64,000 nucleotides of DNA from Pedobacter zeae (GCF_014196715.1 NZ_JACIEF010000003.1:463874-527873); one strand, 5' to 3'. Counted from the stretch's first letter, positions 52,830-62,300 are shown. The notes: generated by a model not told the origin, from the letters alone. Numbers and translations: made by a program.

Positions 52830-53207
52830 TTATTCGCTGTCTTCGTCTTTTTGCCTGGGTTCTTTTGCAATCTTATCGAAAAGATGGTCCATCCGTTCTA
52901 CATATTCATTGGTATCATCCACAAAGAAAGTAAGCTCTGGCACCACCCTCACCTGGTGGCGAATACGACTACCGAGCTTATACCTGATCTCCCCGGCATG
53001 TGCATTAACCGTATTGATTGAAAGCGTGGTATTGTTGGTATTGAGAAAGCTCAGGTAAACCTTAGCTACGGCCAAATCAGGTGAAACCCTAACGCGGGTA
53101 ATGGTTACCAATGTATTAGGCAAAAATGCAGCTCCTTCACGCTGAAAAACCTGGGCCAACTCCTCTTGTAATACTCCTGCAAATTTCTGCTGACGTTTAC
53201 TTTCCAT
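52830..53207 (-). CDS. rbfA: Ribosome-binding factor A
   Basis: A 125-residue KH-like protein needed for 30S ribosome maturation and 16S 5'-end processing. The typical RbfA pattern is clear: MESKRQQKFAGVLQEELAQV, VTITRVRVSPDLAVAKVYLS and YKLGSRIRHQVRVVPELTFF. The ATG at 53207 is preferred over the 8-residue longer start at 53231. It is the first gene of the set with the PAQR and M23 genes, 2 bp from the former. Confidence 0.93.
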   Translation of the reverse strand: MESKRQQKFAGVLQEELAQVFQREGAAFLPNTLVTITRVRVSPDLAVAKVYLSFLNTNNTTLSINTVNAHAGEIRYKLGSRIRHQVRVVPELTFFVDDTNEYVERMDHLFDKIAKEPRQKDEDSE

Positions 53208-53215
53208 AATGTTAT

Positions 53216-53320
53216 AATTATCAATTACCAATAATTAATTATCAGACCATATAGGGTCTTTTAAATTAAATTGATAAGGTTTAAAATTATCAATAACCAA
53301 TTGTCAATTATCAGACCATA
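53216..53320. repeat. Two imperfect 36-bp direct repeats
   Basis: Positions 53216-53251 and 53285-53320 are 36-nt copies with 32 identical bases, sharing the end AATTATCAGACCATA. The period is 69 bp. They lie in the divergent spacer between rbfA and the four-helix gene, so they may overlap both promoters. Confidence 0.7.
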
Positions 53321-53416
53321 ATAAATCTGCTAAAGGAAAAAGACAATAATATTAAAATGCTATCCTCGGGACAATTAACTCCCTTAGTTTTCTGTAAAAA
53401 TACTTATATTTAATTA

Positions 53417-53773
53417 ATGAGCAACGGAACAAATTTTAATCTTGAAGAAAGAACTTTCTTGTTCGCTCAATCTGTTAGATCTTACTGCAAAAAGGTTACC
53501 CATAACATCATTAATATTCAAGACATTAAGCAGGCAGTCCGGTCTTCCGGCTCGGTATCTGCAAATTACATCGAAGCCAATGAAGCACTAAGCAAAGCTG
53601 ACTTTATTTACCGGCTAAAAGTTTGCAGAAAAGAGGCAAAAGAAACCAAACTTTGGCTTAATCTGATCGATATTGAAGATAAGAAAGACCTGGAACCTAC
53701 AAAATTACTTTTAGTTAGTGAAGCAAATCAATTGATGCTGATATTTAATGCAATAATTAAAAAATCTCAATAG
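53417..53773 (+). CDS. Four-helix bundle protein (23S rRNA intervening-sequence protein type)
   Basis: A 118-residue helical protein of the S23/four-helix bundle family, first known from intervening sequences in 23S rRNA genes but also free in many Bacteroidota genomes. The family core SSGSVSANYIEANEALSKAD, then FIYRLKVCRKEAKETKLWLN, is intact. No rRNA gene is nearby, so this is a free copy. Its function is unknown. It faces rbfA divergently, with the 36-bp direct repeats between. Confidence 0.9.
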   Translation: MSNGTNFNLEERTFLFAQSVRSYCKKVTHNIINIQDIKQAVRSSGSVSANYIEANEALSKADFIYRLKVCRKEAKETKLWLNLIDIEDKKDLEPTKLLLVSEANQLMLIFNAIIKKSQ

Positions 53774-53927
53774 CTAATGACAAATTACAATCAACAAATC
53801 ACAACAACCAAATTCAATTGAAAAAGACAATTTTTGATTATTTACTCATCTTTCTAGGCCCATTGCTATGGTTTGATCATTAAAAATTGGTGTTTATTAT
53901 TAATCTACCAGATTCTTTTCCTAACAA

Positions 53928-55118
53928 TTAATACAAAAGGTTACTATCATATGGGTACCTAGCTACATGTGCAGCTTTTACCTTATCATACAACAGCGTT
54001 TTAAATTCTTCAAGGTTTTCTTTTTGGGTAGCTGAAATAAACAGTACAGGTACTTTATCGTGGCTCATCCAGCTTTTTTTGAAGTCTTCCAAAGTGAGCT
54101 TGCCGTCATCCTCTTCATTATCCACCTCTGGCGAAACATAGGCATCAATTTTATTAAAAACCAAAATCATGTCTTTATCAATTGCGCCGATATCTTTTAA
54201 TGTTTCGTTAACAGTATTGATCTGGTCTTCAAAGTTGGGATGCGAAACATCAACCACATGGACCAACAAATCGGCCTCACGCACCTCATCTAAAGTAGAC
54301 TTAAAACATTCTACCAAATGGTGAGGCAATTTGCGGATAAACCCAACGGTATCTGAAAGCAGAAAAGGCAAATTCTCGATCACTACTTTACGAACAGTTG
54401 TGTCTAAAGTTGCAAACAACTTATTTTCTGCAAACACTTCTGATTTGGAAAGCATATTCATAATGGTCGATTTACCCACGTTGGTATAGCCAACCAAAGC
54501 TACACGGATCAACTGACCCCGGTTTTTACGCTGTGTTTCGTTCTGCCGGTCGATATTCCTTAAACGCTCTTTTAGCAACGAAATTTTATTTAAAATGATA
54601 CGCCTGTCACTTTCAATCTGTGTTTCACCCGGACCACGCATCCCTATACCGCCTTTCTGGCGTTCCAAGTGGGTCCACATACCGGTTAAACGTGGTAAAA
54701 CGTATTGTAGTTGTGCCAGCTCTACCTGTGTTTTTGCCTGTGCCGTTTGGGCCCTGTTGGCAAAAATATCGAGGATTAAATTACTTCTATCCAACACTTT
54801 TACACCAAGCTCGCGGTCGATATTACGCAGCTGCGACGGAGATAGTTCGTCATCAAAAACAACCACATCGATCTCTTCCGATTTCACGTAAGCTTTAATT
54901 TCTTCGAGCTTACCAGTACCAACAAATGTGGCACGGTCTGGTTTTAACATTTTTTGGGTAAAAACCTTTTCCACCTTCCCGCCAGCTGTATCAACTAAAA
55001 AGGCCAGCTCATCTAAATATTCTTTTGTTTGGGCTTCTTTTTCTCCTGGAGTAACTACTCCAACTAAAATTACCCTTTCCTGCACAATGGCAGTATCATA
55101 AAATTTTTGTTTTCCCAT
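53928..55118 (-). CDS. hflX: GTPase HflX
   Basis: A 396-residue ribosome-associated GTPase that splits stalled 70S ribosomes, for example after heat stress. The N-terminal HflX domain has LVDTAGGKVEK, FVGTGKLEEIK, DDELSPSQLRN and GPGETQIESDRR. The G domain has G1 VGYTNVGKST, G3 DTVGFIRKLP, G4 NKID and G5 SATQ. A normal length and a complete set of motifs are present. An acidic insert (VDNEEDDGKL) lies between G4 and G5. It is the last gene after trpC, 107 bp apart, and probably separate from the trp transcript. Confidence 0.95.
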   Translation of the reverse strand: MGKQKFYDTAIVQERVILVGVVTPGEKEAQTKEYLDELAFLVDTAGGKVEKVFTQKMLKPDRATFVGTGKLEEIKAYVKSEEIDVVVFDDELSPSQLRNIDRELGVKVLDRSNLILDIFANRAQTAQAKTQVELAQLQYVLPRLTGMWTHLERQKGGIGMRGPGETQIESDRRIILNKISLLKERLRNIDRQNETQRKNRGQLIRVALVGYTNVGKSTIMNMLSKSEVFAENKLFATLDTTVRKVVIENLPFLLSDTVGFIRKLPHHLVECFKSTLDEVREADLLVHVVDVSHPNFEDQINTVNETLKDIGAIDKDMILVFNKIDAYVSPEVDNEEDDGKLTLEDFKKSWMSHDKVPVLFISATQKENLEEFKTLLYDKVKAAHVARYPYDSNLLY

Positions 55119-55170
55119 GTAATTGGTACAAAGATACGAAATTTGACATCGTAAATTTAAGCTGTAAAGG

Positions 55171-55214
55171 CTTCCGAAGTTTCTAAAGCCAGATAAACTA
55201 ATAAACTCCGGAAG
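55171..55214 (-). terminator. Imperfect hairpin after trpC
   Basis: CTTCCGAAGTTT (55171-55182) pairs with AAACTCCGGAAG (55203-55214) with one mismatch. It lies 11 bp after trpC on the minus strand and is followed by a weak T tract (CCTTTAC), so it may only partly terminate. Confidence 0.4.
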
Positions 55215-55224
55215 TTAGCGTTAA

Positions 55225-56007
55225 CTAAATCTGCGCTACAAATTCTTTAATGGCAGTTCCAGGATGATCGGTTTTCATGAAATTCTCACCGATCAGAAAC
55301 CCGTTAAAGCCTGCAATTTTTAACTCCTTAATGGTTTGCGGGTTACTGATGGCACTTTCTGAAATCTTTAAAAATTCATCCGGGATTTGGTTCACCAGGT
55401 TGAACGAGGTCTGGATATCGACCGTAAAATCGCCAAGGTTTCTGTTATTTACCCCGATAGCATCCAGGTTTGGACAGATACTTCTTTCCAGTTCTTCGAG
55501 GTTATGAACTTCTAAAAGTACATTTAAGCCCAAATTATGTGCAAACTTACCGAAGTCGTTAATCTGTTGCGGAGTTAATATAGAGGCAATCAATAAAATA
55601 ATATCTGCTCCCCATGCTTTTGCTTCCAGGATCTGGTATTCATCGATCATGAAATCCTTTCTCAGAACCGGGATATTGTTTGCTGCCCTCGCGGCTAAAA
55701 GATCCTCCTTCTTACCGCCAAAAAAATCAACATCGGTTAATACCGAAAGTGCTGATGCACCGGCATGGTTATAGGCCTGTGTAACTTCAGCTACATCGGC
55801 TACACCATTAATCAGCCCTTTCGAAGGCGATCGGCGCTTGAATTCGGCAATAATACCGGTACGGTCTGCTGCCAGTAAAAAGTCTTTAAAAGAATGAGGT
55901 GTTCTTTTAAAATGCACCGCATTTTCTAAATCCCGGACAGAAACCAAAGCCTTGGCCGCCGCGACTTCTTCTTTTTTACGTAATACGATTTTATCTAAAA
56001 TATTCAT
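55225..56007 (-). CDS. trpC: Indole-3-glycerol phosphate synthase
   Basis: A 260-residue TIM-barrel enzyme that closes the indole ring from 1-(2-carboxyphenylamino)-1-deoxyribulose-5-phosphate. The family marks are IIAEFKRRSPSKG (about 53-65), SVLTDVDFFGG, VLRKDFMIDEYQI, LLEVHNLEEL, IGVNNRNLGDF and SESAISNPQTI. The catalytic Lys/Glu residues fall in these motifs. There is no fused TrpF domain. It follows trpG after a 200-bp gap that contains repeats but no trpD. Confidence 0.95.
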   Translation of the reverse strand: MNILDKIVLRKKEEVAAAKALVSVRDLENAVHFKRTPHSFKDFLLAADRTGIIAEFKRRSPSKGLINGVADVAEVTQAYNHAGASALSVLTDVDFFGGKKEDLLAARAANNIPVLRKDFMIDEYQILEAKAWGADIILLIASILTPQQINDFGKFAHNLGLNVLLEVHNLEELERSICPNLDAIGVNNRNLGDFTVDIQTSFNLVNQIPDEFLKISESAISNPQTIKELKIAGFNGFLIGENFMKTDHPGTAIKEFVAQI

Positions 56008-56047
56008 TATATCAATCTATCATGAGGGTGCATTATAAATATAAATT

Positions 56048-56192
56048 GTCATCCTGAGCTTGTCGAAGGACTTTTATTAACTACTTAAGAAGCGTTTCGA
56101 CAGGCTCAATATTGAGAAAAATACTCGACGATATACCCTTATCTAAAATTTAACTAATCCCAGTAAGATCCTGAAATAAGTTCAGGATAACG
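56048..56192. repeat. Repeat-filled spacer between trpG and trpC
   Basis: GTCATCCTGAGCTTGTCGAA (56048-56067) stands about 40 bp from TTCGACAGGCTCA (56096-56108), which complements it, so a long hairpin GAGCTTGTCGAA/TTCGACAGGCTC can form. A second repeat is AGATCCTGAAATAAGTTCAG followed by GATAACG (56166-56192), itself containing the inverted CCTGAA/TTCAGG. These are copies of common Bacteroidota intergenic repeats. Confidence 0.7.
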
Positions 56193-56207
56193 ACCTGATG
56201 ATAAGCA

Positions 56208-56798
56208 CTACAGGGTCGATGTTAACCAATTGGCCATCATTTGCTTACCGTATTCGGTAAGCACACTTTCCGGATGGAACTGTACCCCCCTGACATCCAA
56301 TGTTTCGTGCCTCAAAGCCATAATTTCACTTTTGTGATCTCTTGCCGTAATTTTTAAACACGAAGGGAAATTCTCTTTACTCACTACCCAACTGTGGTAA
56401 CGCCCAACATTTATGGTTTGCGGGCATTCCCAGAACAGCGGTTCATCACCATCTACAACCGTTACCGGTGTGGCAATTCCATGCATCGGCCGGCCCAGAT
56501 TTAATAAGGTACCTCCAAAAACTTCGGCAATGGCCTGTTGGCCCAAACATACGCCAAAAATGCTTTTGGTCGGCGCATAAGTTCTGATTACATCTAACAA
56601 TAAGCCGGCTTCTTCCGGAATGCCGGGCCCCGGAGAAAGTAAAATTTTATCGTACTTTTCTACATCTGCCAGATCGAACTTATCATTTCTCCAAACTTCG
56701 GCCTCATAACCAACTTCGTTAATGAGGTGTACCAAATTGTAGGTAAAACTGTCGTAATTATCGATAACCAGGACGGTTTTCTTATCTATATTTTCCAT
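56208..56798 (-). CDS. trpG: Anthranilate synthase component II (glutamine amidotransferase)
   Basis: A 196-residue class I glutamine amidotransferase giving ammonia to TrpE. The triad is C84 in FGVCLGQQA, H175 and E177 in QFHPESVLT. The start VLVIDNYDSFTYNLVHL and LLSPGPGIPEEAG are diagnostic. It is also the usual PabA type, so it may serve p-aminobenzoate synthesis too. It lies 55 bp after trpE. Confidence 0.93.
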   Translation of the reverse strand: MENIDKKTVLVIDNYDSFTYNLVHLINEVGYEAEVWRNDKFDLADVEKYDKILLSPGPGIPEEAGLLLDVIRTYAPTKSIFGVCLGQQAIAEVFGGTLLNLGRPMHGIATPVTVVDGDEPLFWECPQTINVGRYHSWVVSKENFPSCLKITARDHKSEIMALRHETLDVRGVQFHPESVLTEYGKQMMANWLTSTL

Positions 56799-56853
56799 TG
56801 TATTTCTTCTTATCGGTGGAATTCATTCCAAACTAAAAATTCCCTATTCCAAA

Positions 56854-58251
56854 CTAGATTTCTTCTGCCATTTCCACTGCTTTGCGCAATGCGGCGATTT
56901 TGTTGTTCACTTCCTGCATTTCTGTTTCGGGCACTGAATCGGCAACAATACCTGCGCCGGCGCGGTAATGCAGTTCATTATTCTTACTCATAAAGGTTCT
57001 GATCATGATGGCATGGTTAAAATCTTCGTTAAAGCCCATAAAACCGATAGCACCTGCGTAGAAATTCCTGCCCAGTTTTTCGTTTTCATCAATCAGCTGC
57101 ATGGCTTTATATTTTGGTGCACCGCTTAAAGTACCTGCCGGATAGGTATCGGCAACCACTTTAAAAGCACTTACATTTTCCTGGAGGTGTCCGCTCACTT
57201 TACTTACCAGGTGGATCAGGTGCGAATAGTATTGCACCTCTTTAAAAGATTTCACTTCTACCCGGTTACAGTGCCTGCTTAGGTCGTTCCTGGCCAAATC
57301 GACCAACATCACATGTTCGGCACTTTCTTTAGGATCCTGCTCCAGTTTACGGGCCTGTTCCGCATCTTCGATATCGTTTCCGCTGCGCTTAAAGGTGCCG
57401 GCGATCGGGAAAATGTTGGCCGAATTATTTTTGATGGTGATCTGGGCCTCCGGTGAGGAACCAAATAATTTGAAATTGCCGTAATCGAAGTAAAACAGAT
57501 AAGGTGAAGGATTGATCGAACGCAAACAACGGTATACATTAAATTCATCCCCCGAAAATGCCTGTTTAAATGCTCTTGATGGGACAATCTGGAAAACATC
57601 GCCACGGTAAATGTGCTTCTGTAATTTTGCTACCAGATCCATAAAACCCTGATCGGTCAAGTTTGATGATTCTTTTCCGCGCTTCTGGAATTTATATTCA
57701 GGATAATTTTTATTTTGGATCAGGTATTCTATTTTCTCCAATCCACCTTCCTCTTCGCCCTCGAAAGTATTTTTGAAAAGGGTAATTTCGTTTTTAAAGT
57801 GATCGATAGCGATGATGTAGCGGTACAAATGGTACTGCATCTCCGGAATCTCTTCTCCTTCCGGTGTTTCGGAAGTAAACTTAATATCCTCGAAATGCTG
57901 TACAGCGTTCCAGGTAAAATAGCCGAATAATCCGCTCGAGATAAACTTAATTTCAGGCAATTCGGTTTCTTTGAATTTGTCTTTAAAATCGGCGATCTCA
58001 TCAATCAGGTTTTTACTTTCGGTAATTTCTACCGTTCCATCGGGAAAATAGGTTTCCAGGCGGGATCCCTTTAATATAATGCCGGCAACAGGATCAGCAC
58101 AAACGAAACTCATGGAATTTTCTCTGCTGTGGTAATCTGAACTTTCCAATAAGATACTGTTCGGGTACACATCACGTAAGCGTAAATAAATGCTCACAGG
58201 AGTAGTGGTATCGGCGAGCATTTTTTTGTAAGTGGTATTTATTTTATACAT
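56854..58251 (-). CDS. trpE: Anthranilate synthase component I
   Basis: A 465-residue chorismate-using enzyme; with TrpG it makes anthranilate, the first step of tryptophan synthesis. The tryptophan feedback motif LLESS is present at 34-38. The catalytic C-terminal part has HIYRGDVFQIVPSRAF, FGSSPEAQI, IAGTFKRSGN, VMLVDLARNDLSRHC, PAGTLSGAPKYKAMQLI and RAGAGIVADSVPE. The length suits a bacterial TrpE. Its mRNA begins with a leader containing an attenuator (58304-58456). Confidence 0.95.
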   Translation of the reverse strand: MYKINTTYKKMLADTTTPVSIYLRLRDVYPNSILLESSDYHSRENSMSFVCADPVAGIILKGSRLETYFPDGTVEITESKNLIDEIADFKDKFKETELPEIKFISSGLFGYFTWNAVQHFEDIKFTSETPEGEEIPEMQYHLYRYIIAIDHFKNEITLFKNTFEGEEEGGLEKIEYLIQNKNYPEYKFQKRGKESSNLTDQGFMDLVAKLQKHIYRGDVFQIVPSRAFKQAFSGDEFNVYRCLRSINPSPYLFYFDYGNFKLFGSSPEAQITIKNNSANIFPIAGTFKRSGNDIEDAEQARKLEQDPKESAEHVMLVDLARNDLSRHCNRVEVKSFKEVQYYSHLIHLVSKVSGHLQENVSAFKVVADTYPAGTLSGAPKYKAMQLIDENEKLGRNFYAGAIGFMGFNEDFNHAIMIRTFMSKNNELHYRAGAGIVADSVPETEMQEVNNKIAALRKAVEMAEEI

Positions 58252-58303
58252 GATAAAGCTAAAATGGTATAAGGCTTATGGTTTCTATTTTTGTATTTTT
58301 ATT

Positions 58304-58344
58304 TAACAATAAAAAGCCCGGCGTGTGGTTCTACGCCGGGCTTT
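58304..58344 (-). terminator. Attenuator terminator before trpE
   Basis: On the minus strand AAAGCCCGGCGT (58344 to 58333) pairs with ACGCCGGGCTTT (58324 to 58313), a perfect 12-bp stem with an 8-nt loop, followed by TTTTTATTGTT. It ends about 53 nt before the trpE ATG, and no gene ends before it, so it is an intrinsic terminator inside the leader. See the leader peptide entry and the regulatory entry. Confidence 0.88.
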
Positions 58345-58403
58345 AATGGTTCTTTAATAAGGTTTAGGTTGATAAACTATATTTCTTTCATACGCAGCCA
58401 GCG
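58334..58403 (-). promoter_or_regulatory. trp operon attenuator: antiterminator pairing
   Basis: The minus-strand segment CGCTGGCT (58403 to 58396), within the last codons of the leader peptide, can pair with AGCCCGGCG (58342 to 58334), the 5' arm of the terminator, giving 8 pairs with one bulged C and one G-U. A ribosome stalled at the Trp codons (58435-58427) would leave CGCTGGCT free and allow this antiterminator, while a ribosome reaching the stop codon (58388) would cover it and let the terminator form. Confidence 0.65.
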
Positions 58404-58456
58404 CAATCCGTTTTCGAATTACTTTGCCAAAGCCATGTATGTATATTGTTGATCAT
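58388..58456 (-). CDS. trpL: trp leader peptide
   Basis: A 22-codon frame, MINNIHTWLWQSNSKTDCAG then CV and a TGA stop. Trp codons (TGG) occur at positions 8 and 10, in Trp-Leu-Trp. The stop lies 44 nt before the terminator stem, and the terminator 53 nt before trpE. This order, leader with clustered Trp codons then terminator then trpE, is that of classical ribosome-mediated attenuation as in the E. coli trp operon. A candidate -7 element TATTTTTG (58470-58463 on the minus strand) with TTTC about 19 bp upstream would place transcription start almost at the leader ATG, so a short or absent 5' leader is possible. Confidence 0.75.
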   Translation of the reverse strand: MINNIHTWLWQSNSKTDCAGCV

Positions 58457-58695
58457 TAGACACAAAAATATAAAGAATTTTGAAAACGCGAAATATTTAT
58501 AAAAATAATTTAAACAAATCAGCAAACAACTGAAAACTTCGCAATGGTGCGTTTTTTTACCAAATAAGAAATGTAAGGAAATATAAGAAAGCAAGTTTCC
58601 TCTGTGCAAATCAGCGTAATCTGCGGCTCTCAACTTTGCGACCTCCGCGCCTTTTCTCTGCGTGCTTTGCGGTAAAAAACGAGTTTATTAAAAAC

Positions 58696-58724
58696 AAAAA
58701 ATCCCGCTCTGTTAAAACGGGATT
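58696..58724 (-). terminator. Rho-independent terminator of the four-TM gene
   Basis: On the minus strand AATCCCG (58724-58718) pairs with CGGGATT (58706-58700), 11-nt loop, followed by TTTTT. It lies 25 bp after the stop of the gene at 58749. Confidence 0.85.
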
Positions 58725-58748
58725 CTATATCAATTACAGGATATTAAA

Positions 58749-59195
58749 TTAGGAAACTCCAAAGAAAGATCTTCCTGGAACTTCCTTTACCATCAGTAAC
58801 AGCGTTACAATAATAAGAATCAGGGCCAGCCCGAAGAAAACAGCAATGGTGCGGTGTTTGGCTACAGCATCAGCCACTTTTTTCGATTTCGCATTACCCA
58901 CAGTAATCAGGATAATGGCGATAATCATCATACTGATATGTTCCATTTTAAAATAGCGTACCACCGGTGCGCCTGCACTGCTTAATTTATACCAGCCTTC
59001 GCTAAAATAAAGCACTAATCCGATCAACAGCTGAATGTGCGCGCTGATTAAAGTGAAAACATTAAGTTTCCGGTCGCCTTCTGTATAGGTTTTGTTGCCA
59101 AACCAGCCTGATAAGGCTTTAATAACCGCAATAACCAATAAAAGAAATACTACATAACGCCATCCCGAGTGTGCGCTTTTTAAAATATCGTTCAT
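58749..59195 (-). CDS. Four-helix membrane protein of unknown function
   Basis: A 148-residue membrane protein with four TM helices (about 12-30, 46-66, 84-101 and 116-138). Conserved-looking His residues occur at H9 (SAHSGWRYVVF), H53 (ISAHIQLLIGLV) and H86 (KMEHISMMIIA), one near each of the first three helices, a pattern that could ligate heme. I recall such proteins being called cytochrome b-like in Bacteroidota, but there is no proof here. It is a single gene with its own terminator. Confidence 0.72.
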   Translation of the reverse strand: MNDILKSAHSGWRYVVFLLLVIAVIKALSGWFGNKTYTEGDRKLNVFTLISAHIQLLIGLVLYFSEGWYKLSSAGAPVVRYFKMEHISMMIIAIILITVGNAKSKKVADAVAKHRTIAVFFGLALILIIVTLLLMVKEVPGRSFFGVS

Positions 59196-59308
59196 ATCAA
59201 TAAATTTCTATGTTTCAAAAATAGGCAATAATTGTAAAAAATAGGATATTCTTCAAAATGAACGCTTATTTATATTAGTTTTAAACAATTTAAACCCTAA
59301 AACTTATT

Positions 59309-62300
59309 ATGAAGAAAATTTTACTTGCCATTGGGCTGGTAATTTCTACTACATTTCTGTTTGCACAGCAAACTACCTTTCCGGTTAATGGCTCTTTTGA
59401 TACCAGGCCTGGAATGTTTGCCTTTACCAACGCAACAATTGTAGTTAATGCCAACCAAACCCTTAACAATGCTACCCTCTTAATTAAAGGACAAACCATT
59501 CAGGCTGTTGGAGCCGGTCTGGCCGTTCCCAAAGGCTATGTGGTGATTGATTTAAAAGGAAAATTTATTTATCCATCACTTGTTGATGCTTTTACCAGTT
59601 ATGGCCTTAGCGAAACACCTGCAGCGCAGCGTGGTTTTGGCGGTCAGCGCCAATCTATTTTTGTTTCGACCAAAAAAGGTGCTTACGGCTGGAACGAAGC
59701 GATCAGGCCGGAAACTTATGTAAAAAATATTTTCTCAACCGATAGTAAAAAAGCAGACGAACTGCGCAAGGTTGGTTTTGGAAGTGTAAATGTGATTAAC
59801 CGCGATGGTATTGCCAGAGGGGTTTCTGCAGCCGTTACCTTAAACGAAGGTGCAGATAACAGCGTGATCCTGAAAGACCAGAGTGCTGCCAATTATTCTT
59901 TTAACAAAGGGACTTCCTCGAACGATTACCCTACCTCGTTAATGGGTTCTATTGCTTTATTGCGCCAGACCTATTACGATGCGCAATGGTATGCCAAACA
60001 AAAAGAGGAATACAACATTTCTTTAGATGAATTCGGTAAACAGCAGGATATCCCCCAGATTTTTGAAGTAGACGGATGGCAGAATGTACTCCGCGCGGAT
60101 AAGATCGGCAAAGAGTTTGGCAAAAAATACATCATCAAATCAACCGGCGATGAATATCAGCGTATTAATGAAGTTAAAGCTACTGGTGCGAGTTTAATTA
60201 TTCCATTAACTTTCCCTAAAGCTTATGATGTAGAAGATCCTGCAGAAGCCAGAAACGTAAGTTTATCGCAGATGAAAGGCTGGGAACTGGCACCTACAAA
60301 TCCTGCAGCACTTGAAAAAGCAGGGATTAAATTTGCACTAACAGCTTTCGGTCTGGAGAACAGCCGCGATTTTTGGGCAAATATCCGAACCGCAATCGAA
60401 AATGGGTTAAGCGAAAAACAGGCATTACAATCGGTTACCGAAATCCCTGCTTCCCTTTTGGGCATCAGCGATAAGGTCGGTTCGTTAGAAAAGGGCAAAG
60501 TTGCCAACTTTTTAATCTCATCTGATAACCTGTTTAAAAACGGAAACATCATTTTCGAAAACTGGGTACAGGGCAAACGTTTTGTGGTAAACAAAATGGA
60601 CGTAAGCGATATACGTGGCACTTACAATTTAACTGTTGACGGTGTTGGTGCCTTAACCCTAAAAATTACCGGAACCGGTGGCGGATCTACCGCGGCGATT
60701 GAAAGAGTTGGTGCAGACAGCGTAAAAACGACCGCTAATTTTACCAGAAACGGCGATTGGATCAGCATTAATTTTAACTTAAAGAAAAATCCAAAAGGCG
60801 ATATCCGTTTAAGCGGCTACCTTACTTCGGCAAATCCGGTTACGATTAAGGGCGAATCGGCATTGGCTGATGCTACTACCGGAAAGTTTACCGCCACTTA
60901 CAAAGAACCTGCGAAAGAAACCCCTAAAAAAGACGAACCTAAAGCTACTTTAGCTTTAGGCCAGGTCATTTATCCCTTTTCAGCTTTCGGCAGCACTGAA
61001 CCGCCTAAGCAAGAAACCGTACTGATTAAAAACGGTACCGTTTGGACCAACGAAAAAGACGGCATCCTTCAAAATGCCGATGTACTTTTAGAAAATGGGA
61101 AAATTAAAGCTGTTGGTAAAAACCTTTCAGCTAGCGGTGCCAAAGTGATCGATGCTACCGGTAAACATGTTACTGCAGGCATTATCGATGAGCACTCACA
61201 TATTGCAGGCTCGGGAGGAATTAATGAAGGTGCACAATCCGTTTCGGCAGAGGTACGTGTTGCTGATATCATCAACTCTGAAGATGTAAACATTTACCGC
61301 CAGCTGGCCGGAGGGGTTACAACTTCACATATTCTACATGGTTCTGCAAACCCGATTGGCGGACAATCGCAGTTGATCAAATTACGTTGGGGCAAATCTC
61401 CTGAAGAATTAAAATTCGCAGGAGCCGATGGTTTTATCAAGTTCGCATTGGGTGAAAATGTTAAACAGAGTAATTTTGGTACAGGTGCCCGTTTCCCGGT
61501 TACGCGCATGGGTGTTGAGCAGACTTTTGTTGATGAATTTACCCGTGCAAAAGAATACGCCAAAGCCCTGTCGGTAAAAGGCAATAGTGTACGCCGCGAT
61601 TTAGAATTGGATGCTATTGTTGAAATTTTAAACAACAAGCGTTTCATCACCTGCCACTCTTATGTGCAGAGCGAAATTAACATGCTGATTCACGTAGCTG
61701 ATAGCCTTGGCTTTAAAATCAACACTTTTACACACATTTTAGAAGGCTATAAAGTGGCCGATAAAATGAAGGCGCACAGCATTGCTGGTTCAACTTTTTC
61801 TGATTGGTGGGCTTATAAAAACGAAGTGGCCGAAGCGATCCCTTATAACGGAAAAATTATGCACAACGTGGGTATTACCACTGCTTTCAATTCTGATGAT
61901 GCAGAAATGGCCCGTCACTTAAACCAGGAAGCCGGAAAATCGGTTTTATACGGTAACGTTCCGGAAGAAGATGCACTGAAATTCGTAACGCTTAACCCGG
62001 CAAGGATGCTGCATATTGACGATAAAGTGGGAAGTTTAAAGGCAGGTAAAGATGCCGATGTGGTAATCTGGACGGCCAACCCGCTTTCTATTTATGCCAA
62101 AGCGGAAAAGACTTTTGTAGATGGTATTGCATATTGGGACATCGATAAAGATGCCCAGATGATCAAAGCACAACAGGTAGAGAAAGCCCGTTTGATCCAA
62201 AAAATGTTAGAAAGCAAGAGCAAAGGTGGCCGCATGCAGCGCCCAATGGGTGATACCCCGCGCTTATACAATTGCGAAACTTTAGAAAACTATTCAGCAG

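Noticed and set aside
53417-53773. Four-helix protein as an rRNA intervening sequence
   Set aside because: No rRNA sequence surrounds it; it is a free-standing gene of the same family.
58457-58633. Upstream extension of the trp leader frame to 81 codons
   Set aside because: The frame stays open upstream, but the added part is a low-complexity, Phe/Leu-rich stretch with repeat sequence; the ATG at 58456, close to the promoter-like element, explains the leader better.
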